DNA of 64,000 nucleotides from Clostridiales bacterium (GTDB lineage: Bacteria; Bacillota; Clostridia; Saccharofermentanales; Saccharofermentanaceae): the NCBI GenBank assembly GCA_017428545.1, contig JAFRQR010000008.1, positions 124,001-188,000 on the forward strand, written 5' to 3'. The number at the start of each line of letters is the position of its first letter. Positions within the stretch are counted from its first letter, which is position 1. The translations under genes were made by a program, and so were the position numbers. This document shows, piece by piece, positions 53,205 through 60,498 of the stretch. The notes under the pieces were generated by a model, which was not told the origin of the DNA, did not search any database, and saw nothing but the letters and a program-made list of their open reading frames with translations.

Positions 53205-53281
53205 AGACGGCCGGCGAACACGAAAGAAAATAGAAACGGTGCTTTTGACGCATCGAAGATGAAAACGGGAGGAGACATTAT

Positions 53282-54472
53282 ATGACAAATCCGGCAGGAC
53301 GCTTCGGTATCCATGGTGGTCAGTACATTCCGGAGACCCTCATGAATGCGGTGATCGAACTTGAGGAAGCGTACAACCACTATAAGAACGATCCGCAGTT
53401 CAATAAGGAACTCAGCGACCTTTTTAACGAATATGCCAATCGCCCGTCACGCCTGTACTACGCAGAGAAGATGACGAAAGATCTGGGTGGCGCGAAGATC
53501 TATCTTAAGAGAGAAGACTTAAACCACACAGGTGCCCATAAGGTCAATAACGTACTCGGCCAGGCACTTCTTGCCAAGAAGATGGGCAAGACCCGCCTGA
53601 TCGCAGAGACCGGTGCCGGACAGCACGGCGTGGCAACCGCCACGGCAGCGGCGCTTTTCGGCATGGAATGCGTCGTATTCATGGGAGAAGAAGACACGAT
53701 CCGTCAGGCGCTGAACGTTTACCGTATGCGTCTTCTCGGCGCGACCGTTATCCCGGTAAAGACCGGAACGAGAACGCTGAAGGATGCCGTTTCCGAGGCC
53801 ATGCGCGAATGGACGACACGTATCTCCGATACGCATTACTGTCTGGGTTCCGTTATGGGTCCGCACCCGTTCCCGACGATCGTCCGCGATTTCCAGGCGG
53901 TCATCAGTAAAGAGATCAAAGAGCAGATGCTCGCCAAAGAAGGACGACTTCCGGACGCGGTCCTTGCCTGCGTAGGCGGCGGATCTAACGCGATCGGCTC
54001 GTTCTATCACTTCATCGAAGATAAAGACGTCAAGCTTATCGGATGTGAAGCAGCAGGACGCGGCATCGATACATTTGAAACGGCCGCGACGGTCAATACC
54101 GGAAAACTCGGTATCTTCCACGGCATGAAATCCTATTTCTGCCAGGACGAAGACGGCCAGATCGCTCCTGTATACTCCATCTCCGCGGGACTTGACTACC
54201 CGGGTGTCGGACCGGAGCATGCGCACCTTCATGACATCGGACGCGCACAGTATGTCCCGGTTACGGACGAAGAAGCCGTACAGGCATTCGAGTACCTTTC
54301 CAAGATGGAAGGCATCATCCCGGCGATCGAGTCGGCACATGCGGTCGCTTATGCGAGAAAACTTGCCCCGACGATGGGAAAAGATAAGATCATCGTAGTG
54401 ACCATTTCCGGCCGCGGCGACAAAGACTGTGCCGCGATCGCCCGCTACAGAGGGGAGGATATCCATGAGTAA
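53282..54472 (+). CDS. trpB: Tryptophan synthase beta chain
   Basis: TrpB condenses indole with serine using PLP. The 396-residue protein has [15 protein letters not shown] with the PLP-binding Lys, [17 protein letters not shown], and the phosphate cup [18 protein letters not shown] precedes the start. It overlaps trpA by eight bases, fitting the obligate alpha-beta complex. Confidence 0.98.
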   Translation: MTNPAGRFGIHGGQYIPETLMNAVIELEEAYNHYKNDPQFNKELSDLFNEYANRPSRLYYAEKMTKDLGGAKIYLKREDLNHTGAHKVNNVLGQALLAKKMGKTRLIAETGAGQHGVATATAAALFGMECVVFMGEEDTIRQALNVYRMRLLGATVIPVKTGTRTLKDAVSEAMREWTTRISDTHYCLGSVMGPHPFPTIVRDFQAVISKEIKEQMLAKEGRLPDAVLACVGGGSNAIGSFYHFIEDKDVKLIGCEAAGRGIDTFETAATVNTGKLGIFHGMKSYFCQDEDGQIAPVYSISAGLDYPGVGPEHAHLHDIGRAQYVPVTDEEAVQAFEYLSKMEGIIPAIESAHAVAYARKLAPTMGKDKIIVVTISGRGDKDCAAIARYRGEDIHE

Positions 54473-55241
54473 CATTAAAAGTGCTTTTTCCGGCGGAAAA
54501 GCTTTTATCGCATTTATCACCTGCGGAGATCCGGATCTTGCGACCACGGCGGCTTGCGTAAGAGAAGCGGTCAAAAACGGCGCAGACCTCATCGAACTGG
54601 GTATCCCGTTTTCCGATCCGACCGCAGAGGGCCCGGTCATCCAGGGTGCAAACATCAGAGCTCTTTCCGGCGGCGTAAAGACCAAAGATGTATTCGATCT
54701 CGTAAGAGAACTTCGAAAAGACATTACCGTTCCGATGGTATTCATGACCTACGCAAATGTCGTATTCTCCTACGGTGCGGAAAAGTTTATCAGCACATGT
54801 GAAGAGACCGGCATCGACGGTATCATCCTGCCGGACGTTCCTTTTGAAGAAAAAGAAGATTTCCTTCCGATCTGCAAAGCCCACGGTGTCGACCTGATCT
54901 CCCTGATCGCGCCGACTTCTGAAAACCGTATCGGCATGATCGCCAAAGAAGCAGACGGATTTATCTATCTTGTAAGCAGCCTCGGTGTAACGGGTGCAAG
55001 ATCCGAGATCACGACCGATCTCGGCGACATCGTCGCTCATATCCGCAGTGTGACGGATACCCCTGTTGCGATCGGCTTCGGTATCAGTAAGCCCGAGCAG
55101 GCGGCTGCCATGGCGAAGATCTCCGACGGAGCCATCGTCGGATCTGCGATCGTCAAGATCGTCGAACAGTACGGCAAAGACGCACCGAGCCATGTCGGTG
55201 AGTATGTAAAGAGCATGAAAGACGCCATCCGAAATCTCTGA
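54465..55241 (+). CDS. trpA: Tryptophan synthase alpha chain
   Basis: TrpA cleaves indole-3-glycerol phosphate and channels indole to TrpB. The 258-residue barrel has the catalytic Glu in [19 protein letters not shown] and Asp in [16 protein letters not shown] 54465 follows GGGGAGG; the frame is open upstream inside trpB but lacks family match. It is the last gene of the operon; no clear terminator follows before the convergent gene at 55287. Confidence 0.97.
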   Translation: MSNIKSAFSGGKAFIAFITCGDPDLATTAACVREAVKNGADLIELGIPFSDPTAEGPVIQGANIRALSGGVKTKDVFDLVRELRKDITVPMVFMTYANVVFSYGAEKFISTCEETGIDGIILPDVPFEEKEDFLPICKAHGVDLISLIAPTSENRIGMIAKEADGFIYLVSSLGVTGARSEITTDLGDIVAHIRSVTDTPVAIGFGISKPEQAAAMAKISDGAIVGSAIVKIVEQYGKDAPSHVGEYVKSMKDAIRNL

Positions 55242-55286
55242 TGGCGCCCGATAGTTTCATATAGAGAGTTTTTAGAAAGCCTGCTG

Positions 55287-56090
55287 TTATTCTTCGGAAG
55301 AAAGCGGGCTTTCCGCTTCATCTGTTTCCTGTCTGTTGTATTTCCTTATCTTCCAGATGAGGTTGTTAATGCGTCCTTCACAGATCTTTTTCTTCTGATA
55401 ATAGGGCTGCAGCTTGTGTTCGGATTCTTTCAGTCTCGTCTTGATCGAATGCTCCTGATCCTGAAGCTCCCGAAGCTGTTTTTCCGGAGTGCCTTTTTCG
55501 GAGATCGCATTGAATCCTTTCTCAAGCGCTATATCAAAAAGGTCCTTGCGGCGGTTTCCCGAGGTGCCTGCAATATACTGCACGCGCGAAAGATCCTTCT
55601 GAACGGATTCCAGAAGCACCTTAAACCTCTGCTGGCTCTTCAGTTCGCTTTGTCCCAGCTTTTCGTTGTCATAGTACTCGATGGCCGAATTGACAAGATC
55701 GGCATATAAGCGGAAATACTCCTTGTCTGCGTCAGCTGCGTTTTTGGCGCCTTCCTCGCTTCGCTTCAGGATGAGCTCTGCGCGCTTCCCCGTAAGATTC
55801 GGAGAGAGTTTGATCGCTTCTGCATCTTTCCATTTACCGGCGCAAAGCAGCCGTCCGCGAAGGGCATAAAAATCATGTGGTTCTGAAGAAAGGGCAAAAG
55901 TGAAGTAGAGGTCGGCATCGCTAAATTCTCCGAGACGCAAAGCCTCTTTTGCTTTTTGCATGGCGCTTCCGTCGAAGAGGGCATAGCCGTATGCCACACC
56001 GCAGAAGGTGCACTTATAAAGATGTCTTTCTTTATCCAGGATCAGTTCGCCGCCACAGGTGGCACAGGTGAGTTTTCTTTCGTCTTTCAT
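55287..56090 (-). CDS. Zinc-ribbon protein with TPR-like segment and C-terminal coiled coil
   Basis: The 267-residue cytosolic protein begins with a TFIIB-like zinc ribbon, CATCGGELIL then CTFCG (residues 9-33). A short TPR-like helical pair follows (AKEALRLGEFSDADLYFTFAL). The rest is charged and helical, with a likely coiled coil near residues 205-245. It overlaps its upstream paralogue by four bases. No enzymatic motif is visible. Proteins of this form are common and uncharacterised in Clostridia. Confidence 0.7.
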   Translation of the reverse strand: MKDERKLTCATCGGELILDKERHLYKCTFCGVAYGYALFDGSAMQKAKEALRLGEFSDADLYFTFALSSEPHDFYALRGRLLCAGKWKDAEAIKLSPNLTGKRAELILKRSEEGAKNAADADKEYFRLYADLVNSAIEYYDNEKLGQSELKSQQRFKVLLESVQKDLSRVQYIAGTSGNRRKDLFDIALEKGFNAISEKGTPEKQLRELQDQEHSIKTRLKESEHKLQPYYQKKKICEGRINNLIWKIRKYNRQETDEAESPLSSEE

Positions 56091-56989
56091 TTTGTGCCTC
56101 CTTCTTTCTTCTTTGCCGGATCCAGTTCTTTCAGACGGGCATATGCTTCCTCGTACTTCTTTTCGAGCTCGCGTTCTTTTTGTGCGTTTGACGAGATCTT
56201 GGTGCTGATCTTGCTTACGGCTTCTCTATACGGCTTTTTCATGGACTCCAACTGAGAAACAAAGAATTTGCGCAGTAACAGGGCGAAGATCGCGATCACC
56301 AGCGGAATAAAAAGACCAAAGACGCCGAAAATGTAAATAGATACGCCTGTGCTCACAAGGATCACAGCGATGAGAAAAAAGTAGGCATAGATTTCATGAT
56401 TCTCCTCATCCGTGTCTTCGGCTACGGTGGCGATCACAGATCCGACTGTCTCGCCTGCATCGGAAAAAGCCGAATTCAGTCCGTCCTGCTTATCGTAAAT
56501 ATCCATGAGCTTTCCCAGCTGGTTTTGCTGCTCGCCTTTTAAGAAACGGTCTTCTGCAGCAAGTACTCTGTATTCATCGTAAAGAGAGACCGTGTCTAAA
56601 AGCTGAGAGAAGTATGCCGTATCTTCTTCGCGGCAATTCGTAAGTGCATACTCGATCTTTTCATATATTTTCATAAGGTCGCACTTACGAAGCTTTTCGA
56701 TGCGGGAGATATAAGCAAGTGAACTGACGTGACCTTCGGCGAAGATCAGGCCGCACAGCGCGTCAAAGTTCGAAGGATCACCTTTCAGAATGTATTCGTA
56801 TTTATCTCTGGCGGCAGAAAACTCCATGCGACGGAGAGACGCTTCCGCATCACCTAAGATATCTTCCTCGTGAAATTGCGCCAATCCGATTTTTTCCCCG
56901 CAGAACGGGCAGTCCAGAACCTCCTGATCCTTATCGACGATCAGGGCACCGGCGCATTTGGAACATGTGTAATTTCTTAATCTAGACAT
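56087..56989 (-). CDS. Paralogous zinc-ribbon protein with two membrane segments
   Basis: The 300-residue protein starts with CSKCAGALIV and CPFCG, the same ribbon as its downstream neighbour, then the same TPR-like segment (AEASLRRMEFSAARDKYEYIL). Unlike its paralogue it carries two hydrophobic spans (about residues 203-245), then a Lys/Glu-rich coiled coil ending at the stop. ATGA overlap suggests the two are made together, one at the membrane and one in the cytosol. The pair probably arose by duplication. Function unknown. Confidence 0.7.
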   Translation of the reverse strand: MSRLRNYTCSKCAGALIVDKDQEVLDCPFCGEKIGLAQFHEEDILGDAEASLRRMEFSAARDKYEYILKGDPSNFDALCGLIFAEGHVSSLAYISRIEKLRKCDLMKIYEKIEYALTNCREEDTAYFSQLLDTVSLYDEYRVLAAEDRFLKGEQQNQLGKLMDIYDKQDGLNSAFSDAGETVGSVIATVAEDTDEENHEIYAYFFLIAVILVSTGVSIYIFGVFGLFIPLVIAIFALLLRKFFVSQLESMKKPYREAVSKISTKISSNAQKERELEKKYEEAYARLKELDPAKKKEGGTK

Positions 56990-57006
56990 TCCCCATTCCC
57001 TCTTTA

Positions 57007-57198
57007 ATGAATCAAACCCTACAAAGAAATGGTATCGGTTTTATAAGGATTTATCAAGGTCATTTTAGAATCGATAGCATAGAGAATCCGGAGGATTACC
57101 CGGAACTCGGCGATCCCGTAACCGTTATCGGTACCTTCGATACCTACGAAGAAGGCGGATTTGTCTACATGTACTTAAAAGATGCTTACTATGCATGA
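57007..57198 (+). pseudogene. 63-residue remnant of an OB-fold-like secreted domain
   Basis: The last part, ENPEDYPELGDPVTVIGTFD then TYEEGGFVYMYLKDA, resembles C-terminal OB-fold-like strands of larger clostridial lipoproteins. The N-terminal 25 residues do not look like a signal peptide or protein start, and no good ribosome-binding site is present. It starts 18 bases from the divergent zinc-ribbon gene. It is best read as the tail of a lost gene; a genuine small protein is not excluded. Confidence 0.4.
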
Positions 57199-57220
57199 CC
57201 CCCGACCCGAACATTTCTCC

Positions 57221-57249
57221 TTGAATTGACAGCATTATTAGGTGATAAT
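57221..57249 (+). promoter_or_regulatory. Promoter of the zinc-ribbon membrane protein gene
   Basis: TTGAAT (57221-57226) and GATAAT (57244-57249) are separated by 17 bases. A TTGACA overlaps the first box six bases on. The start codon at 57288 lies about 40 bases downstream behind GGAGGGG. Confidence 0.6.
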
Positions 57250-57287
57250 GGTATCAGATATGTTTGATATATCTTGGAGGGGATCAT

Positions 57288-58628
57288 ATGTGGACTTGTC
57301 CTAAGTGCCATTTTGAGATGGACGACTCTTTCGCGATCTGCGAGAACTGCGGTGCCAATATCGATGAATTACTGAAGGCAGAGGCAGAGCCTGAGAAAAT
57401 GCCTGCAATTCCGACTGCCCCGAAGCCGAGGTCCACACCCAGACCGGCAAATGCTTCCACGCCGAAGCCGAGATCTACACCGAAGCCCCAGCCGAGATCT
57501 TCTGAAGGGTTTACTCCGGGTCCGAGAAAGGGAAGTACCCCGAGAGCCATTTCCAAAACTACTGATGCTTCAGCCACAGGTCCGAGGAGCCCGAAGCCGA
57601 TAAGAAGAGGCAGTGCGCCGGGATCTGCCGGTCCTTCTGCTGATTCCGATGCTTCCGAATCCAGAGGCCTTGGATCCGGTGATATTTCCTCTATGGATAA
57701 TACCGAGAAACTCGGCGGTTTTGGTTATTCTTCTTCCTCTGAAGGATCCACTCTCAATAGCCTGGGGTCCGGTGATTCGAACTTTAAGGATAATTCCACA
57801 TACGAAATGTATAATGGTGGAGACTCAGATACGACACCTGCGATCCTGGGCGGAGCCGGAAGTTTTGAACAGCCGGAAAACGACAGCTTTAAGCCCCTTC
57901 CGCCTTTCGTATCCGCCTTCGAAGCCGACCGTCCGTCTCCGTTCGCTCCGGCGAAAAAGACCGCGGCATCAGGCACCGCGTCCAGACCGTCCACTCCGGC
58001 ATCGGCTTCAAAGCCGCAGCCGCAGTCTTCCAGAGACGCGCATACGCTTCGGATGGATCAGGGCGAGATCGCTTCTTCCACGAAGTGCTGCCCGGTATGC
58101 GGGATGAGATCTCTTCTGAACGAGAAGAACTGCCGCAATTGCGGTTATCAGTTCAGCAACAACAGTGTTTTTTCCAAATTCGAAGAAAAGCACATCAACA
58201 TTCTGGCGATCCTCGCTGCAATTTCCATGGCGGCATCGGTATTCGTCAGCTTCATTACCTATACGCTTGATAACGCATCGACTCTCACGGAAGATGTCCT
58301 GCATGTTGCCCTGATCAACAAGGTCGACGGCTATGCCTTCCTCCTTCTTGCGGCGCTGGCTTTTGTCTTCGGCTGCTTCGGAAGAAACAAGCTGATCGTA
58401 ACAACGGGTATTATCTCCGTGATCGCCGTCTGCATCGAAAACTACTTTTTGTACTACGATATTACCCAGGTCAAAAAGGGCGGGCATATCGATAACGAAC
58501 TCGGCTTCTATCTTCTTGCTGCCGGCGCGGCTCTGATCCTTATCTCGGGCATTTACGGCATCGTTCAGGAAAAGAAGAAGCAGGACCGTCTTGCCGAGCA
58601 GTTCAATGCATCTTCCATGTACCGATGA
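57288..58628 (+). CDS. Zinc-ribbon membrane protein with long Pro/Ser linker
   Basis: The 446-residue protein begins with a zinc ribbon (CPKCHFEMDDSFAICENCG), followed by about 230 residues of Pro/Ser/Thr/Gly-rich linker with KPRSTPKP-like repeats. A second zinc ribbon follows (CCPVCGMRSLLNEKNCRNCG), then four hydrophobic segments, the last before a short Lys-rich C-terminus. ATG 57288 is placed behind TTGGAGGGG. The form matches widespread zinc-ribbon domain membrane proteins of unknown function. Coupled to the next gene by ATGA. Confidence 0.72.
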   Translation: MWTCPKCHFEMDDSFAICENCGANIDELLKAEAEPEKMPAIPTAPKPRSTPRPANASTPKPRSTPKPQPRSSEGFTPGPRKGSTPRAISKTTDASATGPRSPKPIRRGSAPGSAGPSADSDASESRGLGSGDISSMDNTEKLGGFGYSSSSEGSTLNSLGSGDSNFKDNSTYEMYNGGDSDTTPAILGGAGSFEQPENDSFKPLPPFVSAFEADRPSPFAPAKKTAASGTASRPSTPASASKPQPQSSRDAHTLRMDQGEIASSTKCCPVCGMRSLLNEKNCRNCGYQFSNNSVFSKFEEKHINILAILAAISMAASVFVSFITYTLDNASTLTEDVLHVALINKVDGYAFLLLAALAFVFGCFGRNKLIVTTGIISVIAVCIENYFLYYDITQVKKGGHIDNELGFYLLAAGAALILISGIYGIVQEKKKQDRLAEQFNASSMYR

Positions 58629-58849
58629 CACTCTTTCACCGCAAAAAGCACTTGTCGGTCGCATTCGACCGTGAAAAGGAAGAACCGGTCATAAAGAAGA
58701 GCATCTGCACCGGTGAAGCCACCGTGGGCTTTGTCGATAAGAGCACAGGCCATTATAGAGATATCCGCAAAGTGACATCTCCTATTGAGATCGAAGCCTT
58801 CTGCCAAGAAACCGGCACCGACCCGAAAACGATCCGGACGATCTACTAA
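58625..58849 (+). CDS. Small conserved protein of unknown function
   Basis: This 74-residue protein has a basic N-terminus and the core EPVIKKSICTGEATVGFVDKS, then TGHYRDIRKVTSPIEIEAFC. Similar short proteins occur in Clostridia, sometimes mislabelled aspartate dehydrogenase. It overlaps the preceding gene by four bases and is followed by a strong terminator. The single Cys residues do not form a ribbon. Function unknown. Confidence 0.65.
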   Translation: MTLFHRKKHLSVAFDREKEEPVIKKSICTGEATVGFVDKSTGHYRDIRKVTSPIEIEAFCQETGTDPKTIRTIY

Positions 58850-58861
58850 AAAAATAGTATT

Positions 58862-58890
58862 AAAGACCCGAGCCATAGCTCGGGTCTTTT
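58862..58890 (+). terminator. Terminator of the 57288-58849 operon
   Basis: AAAGACCCGAGC (58862-58873) pairs with GCTCGGGTCTTT (58878-58889) around a CATA loop, followed by T. It lies 12 bases after the stop codon. Confidence 0.9.
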
Positions 58891-58977
58891 CACGTTCCCG
58901 CCGCCCGGTTCCCCGGAAACTGTGGAAGTGGAAAAGTCATCAAAACTGCTATTTCGATAAACAGACATAGTATGCAT

Positions 58978-59115
58978 GAACTCATGACGTGTGGAGACCA
59001 GATTTCTTACTTCGTTAGTGTGAGAGTGTCGCGGAGGAGAGGGAGATTTTCATGGAAAGCAGGGCGTAGTCTTTTAGGCTACGCCCTTTTTATCTGTCGA
59101 AGGGGAAGGCCCAGA
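58978..59115 (-). pseudogene. Decayed C-terminal fragment of an HD phosphohydrolase gene
   Basis: On the plus strand this stretch aligns with 63150-63275 inside the intact HD gene: both begin GAACTC(A/G)TGACGT and share GTGTCGCG(G/A)AG(G/A)AG and TTTTC(A/G)TGGAAA at matching places. On the minus strand it encodes GRSLKDYA (intact copy: GRSLQDSV), then a one-base deletion shifts the frame to FHENLPLLRDTLTLTK followed by a stop. It is therefore a dead remnant. The upstream boundary is blurred; nothing recognisable remains of the N-terminal part. Confidence 0.7.
59061..59091 (+). terminator. Perfect hairpin inside the HD-gene remnant
   Basis: AGGGCGTAG (59061-59069) pairs with CTACGCCCT (59079-59087), extending inward by three more pairs, then TTTTT. 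It is in the same place as the hairpin at 63236 in the intact gene, with both arms changed in step. It would act as a second terminator after the one at 58862. From here to 59232 I see only an AT-rich stretch likely to hold the cassette promoter, without a clear -35/-10 pair. Confidence 0.75.
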
Positions 59116-59232
59116 AGGTGGCGGGGCTCGAATTGCAAAAGAATTTTATAACTGTTACACTACGTCTAACAGGTGAGGGGCGCATTTGAGATTCGATTGG
59201 GCTTTCCCTGATTCTTTTATGTGGAGACGATA

Positions 59233-60498
59233 ATGCATAGCGGCATTGATTTCGTTAGGCTGTATATTGACCCGGCGACCGGAAGCATGCTTTTTTCAGT
59301 GTTGCTGGGAGTTTTTATAACGGTAGGATTCTTTTTCCGTACACTGCTGATCAAACTGAAGACCTTCATTACCGGAAAATCCGGTTCATCTACAACCGAA
59401 GGATACAATCGCTTCTTGATATACTCAGACGACAAGAGATACTGGAACAATTTCTTCCCGATCCTGGATGAGTTTGAAAAAAGAAAGGTTGATGTGGCTT
59501 TCTGGACATCGTCTGAAGATGATCCTGTTTTTTCTCAAAAGTATGAATATGTTCATCCTGAGTATATCGGTGCCGGGAATAAAGCCTTCATGAAGCTGAA
59601 CGCGGCAAATGCCGATATACTGCTGTCTACGACTCCCGGCCTGGATGTTTTACAGTGGAAACGATCTAAAGGGGTCAAAAAGTATATTCACTTTTTCCAT
59701 GAATGCAGTACGGCACTGGTCTACAGGATGTTTCAGATCGACTTTTTCGATTGCATTCTGGCGGTATCTGACTTTCAGATCGAGGAGATAAGAACGCTTG
59801 AGAAATTACGTAATCTGCCGCCTAAGGAGATGAAGGTGGTCGGGCTGCCGTATTTCGATGTTCTGGAAGAAAAACATAAAAACGCGGAAAAGCCGGAGAA
59901 TTCAAACAAGGTCATTCTCCTTGCGCCTTCCTGGGGAGAGACGTGCCTTCTTTACAAATTGGGTGAGAGATTGATCGATGCGCTGGTCGAGACCGGGTAT
60001 GAGATCGTTCTTCGCCCGCACCCGCAGTCTTTTACCGCCGACAAGGAGATCCTTCAAAAAATCAAGAAAAAGTATGCGGATCGTCCGAATTTCTCGTGGA
60101 ATACCGATACGGATAACTTTGACATCTTGAATAAGGCAGATCTTCTCATAAGCGACTTTTCCGGAGTCGTATTTGACTTTGCCATCATCTTCGGAAAGCC
60201 CGTTATGTATACCTCTGTCTCGGATTTTGACGACAGTGTCTATGACAGTGCCTGGATAAAAGAGGAACTGTGGAAGTTTAAGGTCCTGCCGACGATCGGA
60301 TGTGAAGTTTCGGCGGAGAATCTAGACGAACTAAAGGATCGGATCGATGAAACGATCTTAAGTGACAAATACGCGCAGGGAATAAGAGAGGCTCGTGATT
60401 TTGCATGGCATAATCAGGGACATTCAGCAGAAGCGATCGTAGATTATCTTACGGATCTGCAGCTGAAGATCAACGACGAGAGTAAGGTGGAAAAATGA
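59233..60498 (+). CDS. CDP-glycerol glycerophosphotransferase family protein (TagB/TagF-like)
   Basis: Enzymes of this family transfer glycerophosphate from CDP-glycerol to make or decorate teichoic-acid-like polymers. The 421-residue protein has an N-terminal hydrophobic segment (about residues 20-38), then a GT-B-like domain with HFFHECSTALVYRMF, ILLAPSWGETCLL, RPHPQSFT (catalytic/phosphate-site His) and ADLLISDFSGVVFDFAIIFGKPV, the conserved C-terminal donor site. ATG 59233 follows GGAG by six bases; GTG 59221 is less likely. It overlaps the fusion gene by four bases, so both act in one pathway, probably at the inner face of the membrane. Confidence 0.87.
   Translation: MHSGIDFVRLYIDPATGSMLFSVLLGVFITVGFFFRTLLIKLKTFITGKSGSSTTEGYNRFLIYSDDKRYWNNFFPILDEFEKRKVDVAFWTSSEDDPVFSQKYEYVHPEYIGAGNKAFMKLNAANADILLSTTPGLDVLQWKRSKGVKKYIHFFHECSTALVYRMFQIDFFDCILAVSDFQIEEIRTLEKLRNLPPKEMKVVGLPYFDVLEEKHKNAEKPENSNKVILLAPSWGETCLLYKLGERLIDALVETGYEIVLRPHPQSFTADKEILQKIKKKYADRPNFSWNTDTDNFDILNKADLLISDFSGVVFDFAIIFGKPVMYTSVSDFDDSVYDSAWIKEELWKFKVLPTIGCEVSAENLDELKDRIDETILSDKYAQGIREARDFAWHNQGHSAEAIVDYLTDLQLKINDESKVEK

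Noticed and set aside
52047..53288. 413-residue open frame on the minus strand
   Set aside because: Antisense to trpC and trpF; the trp genes are unmistakable.
55275..55313. Terminator after trpA
   Set aside because: GAAAGCCTGCT can pair with AGCGGGCTTTC, but no U-tract follows on either strand and the right arm codes for the end of the convergent zinc-ribbon gene.
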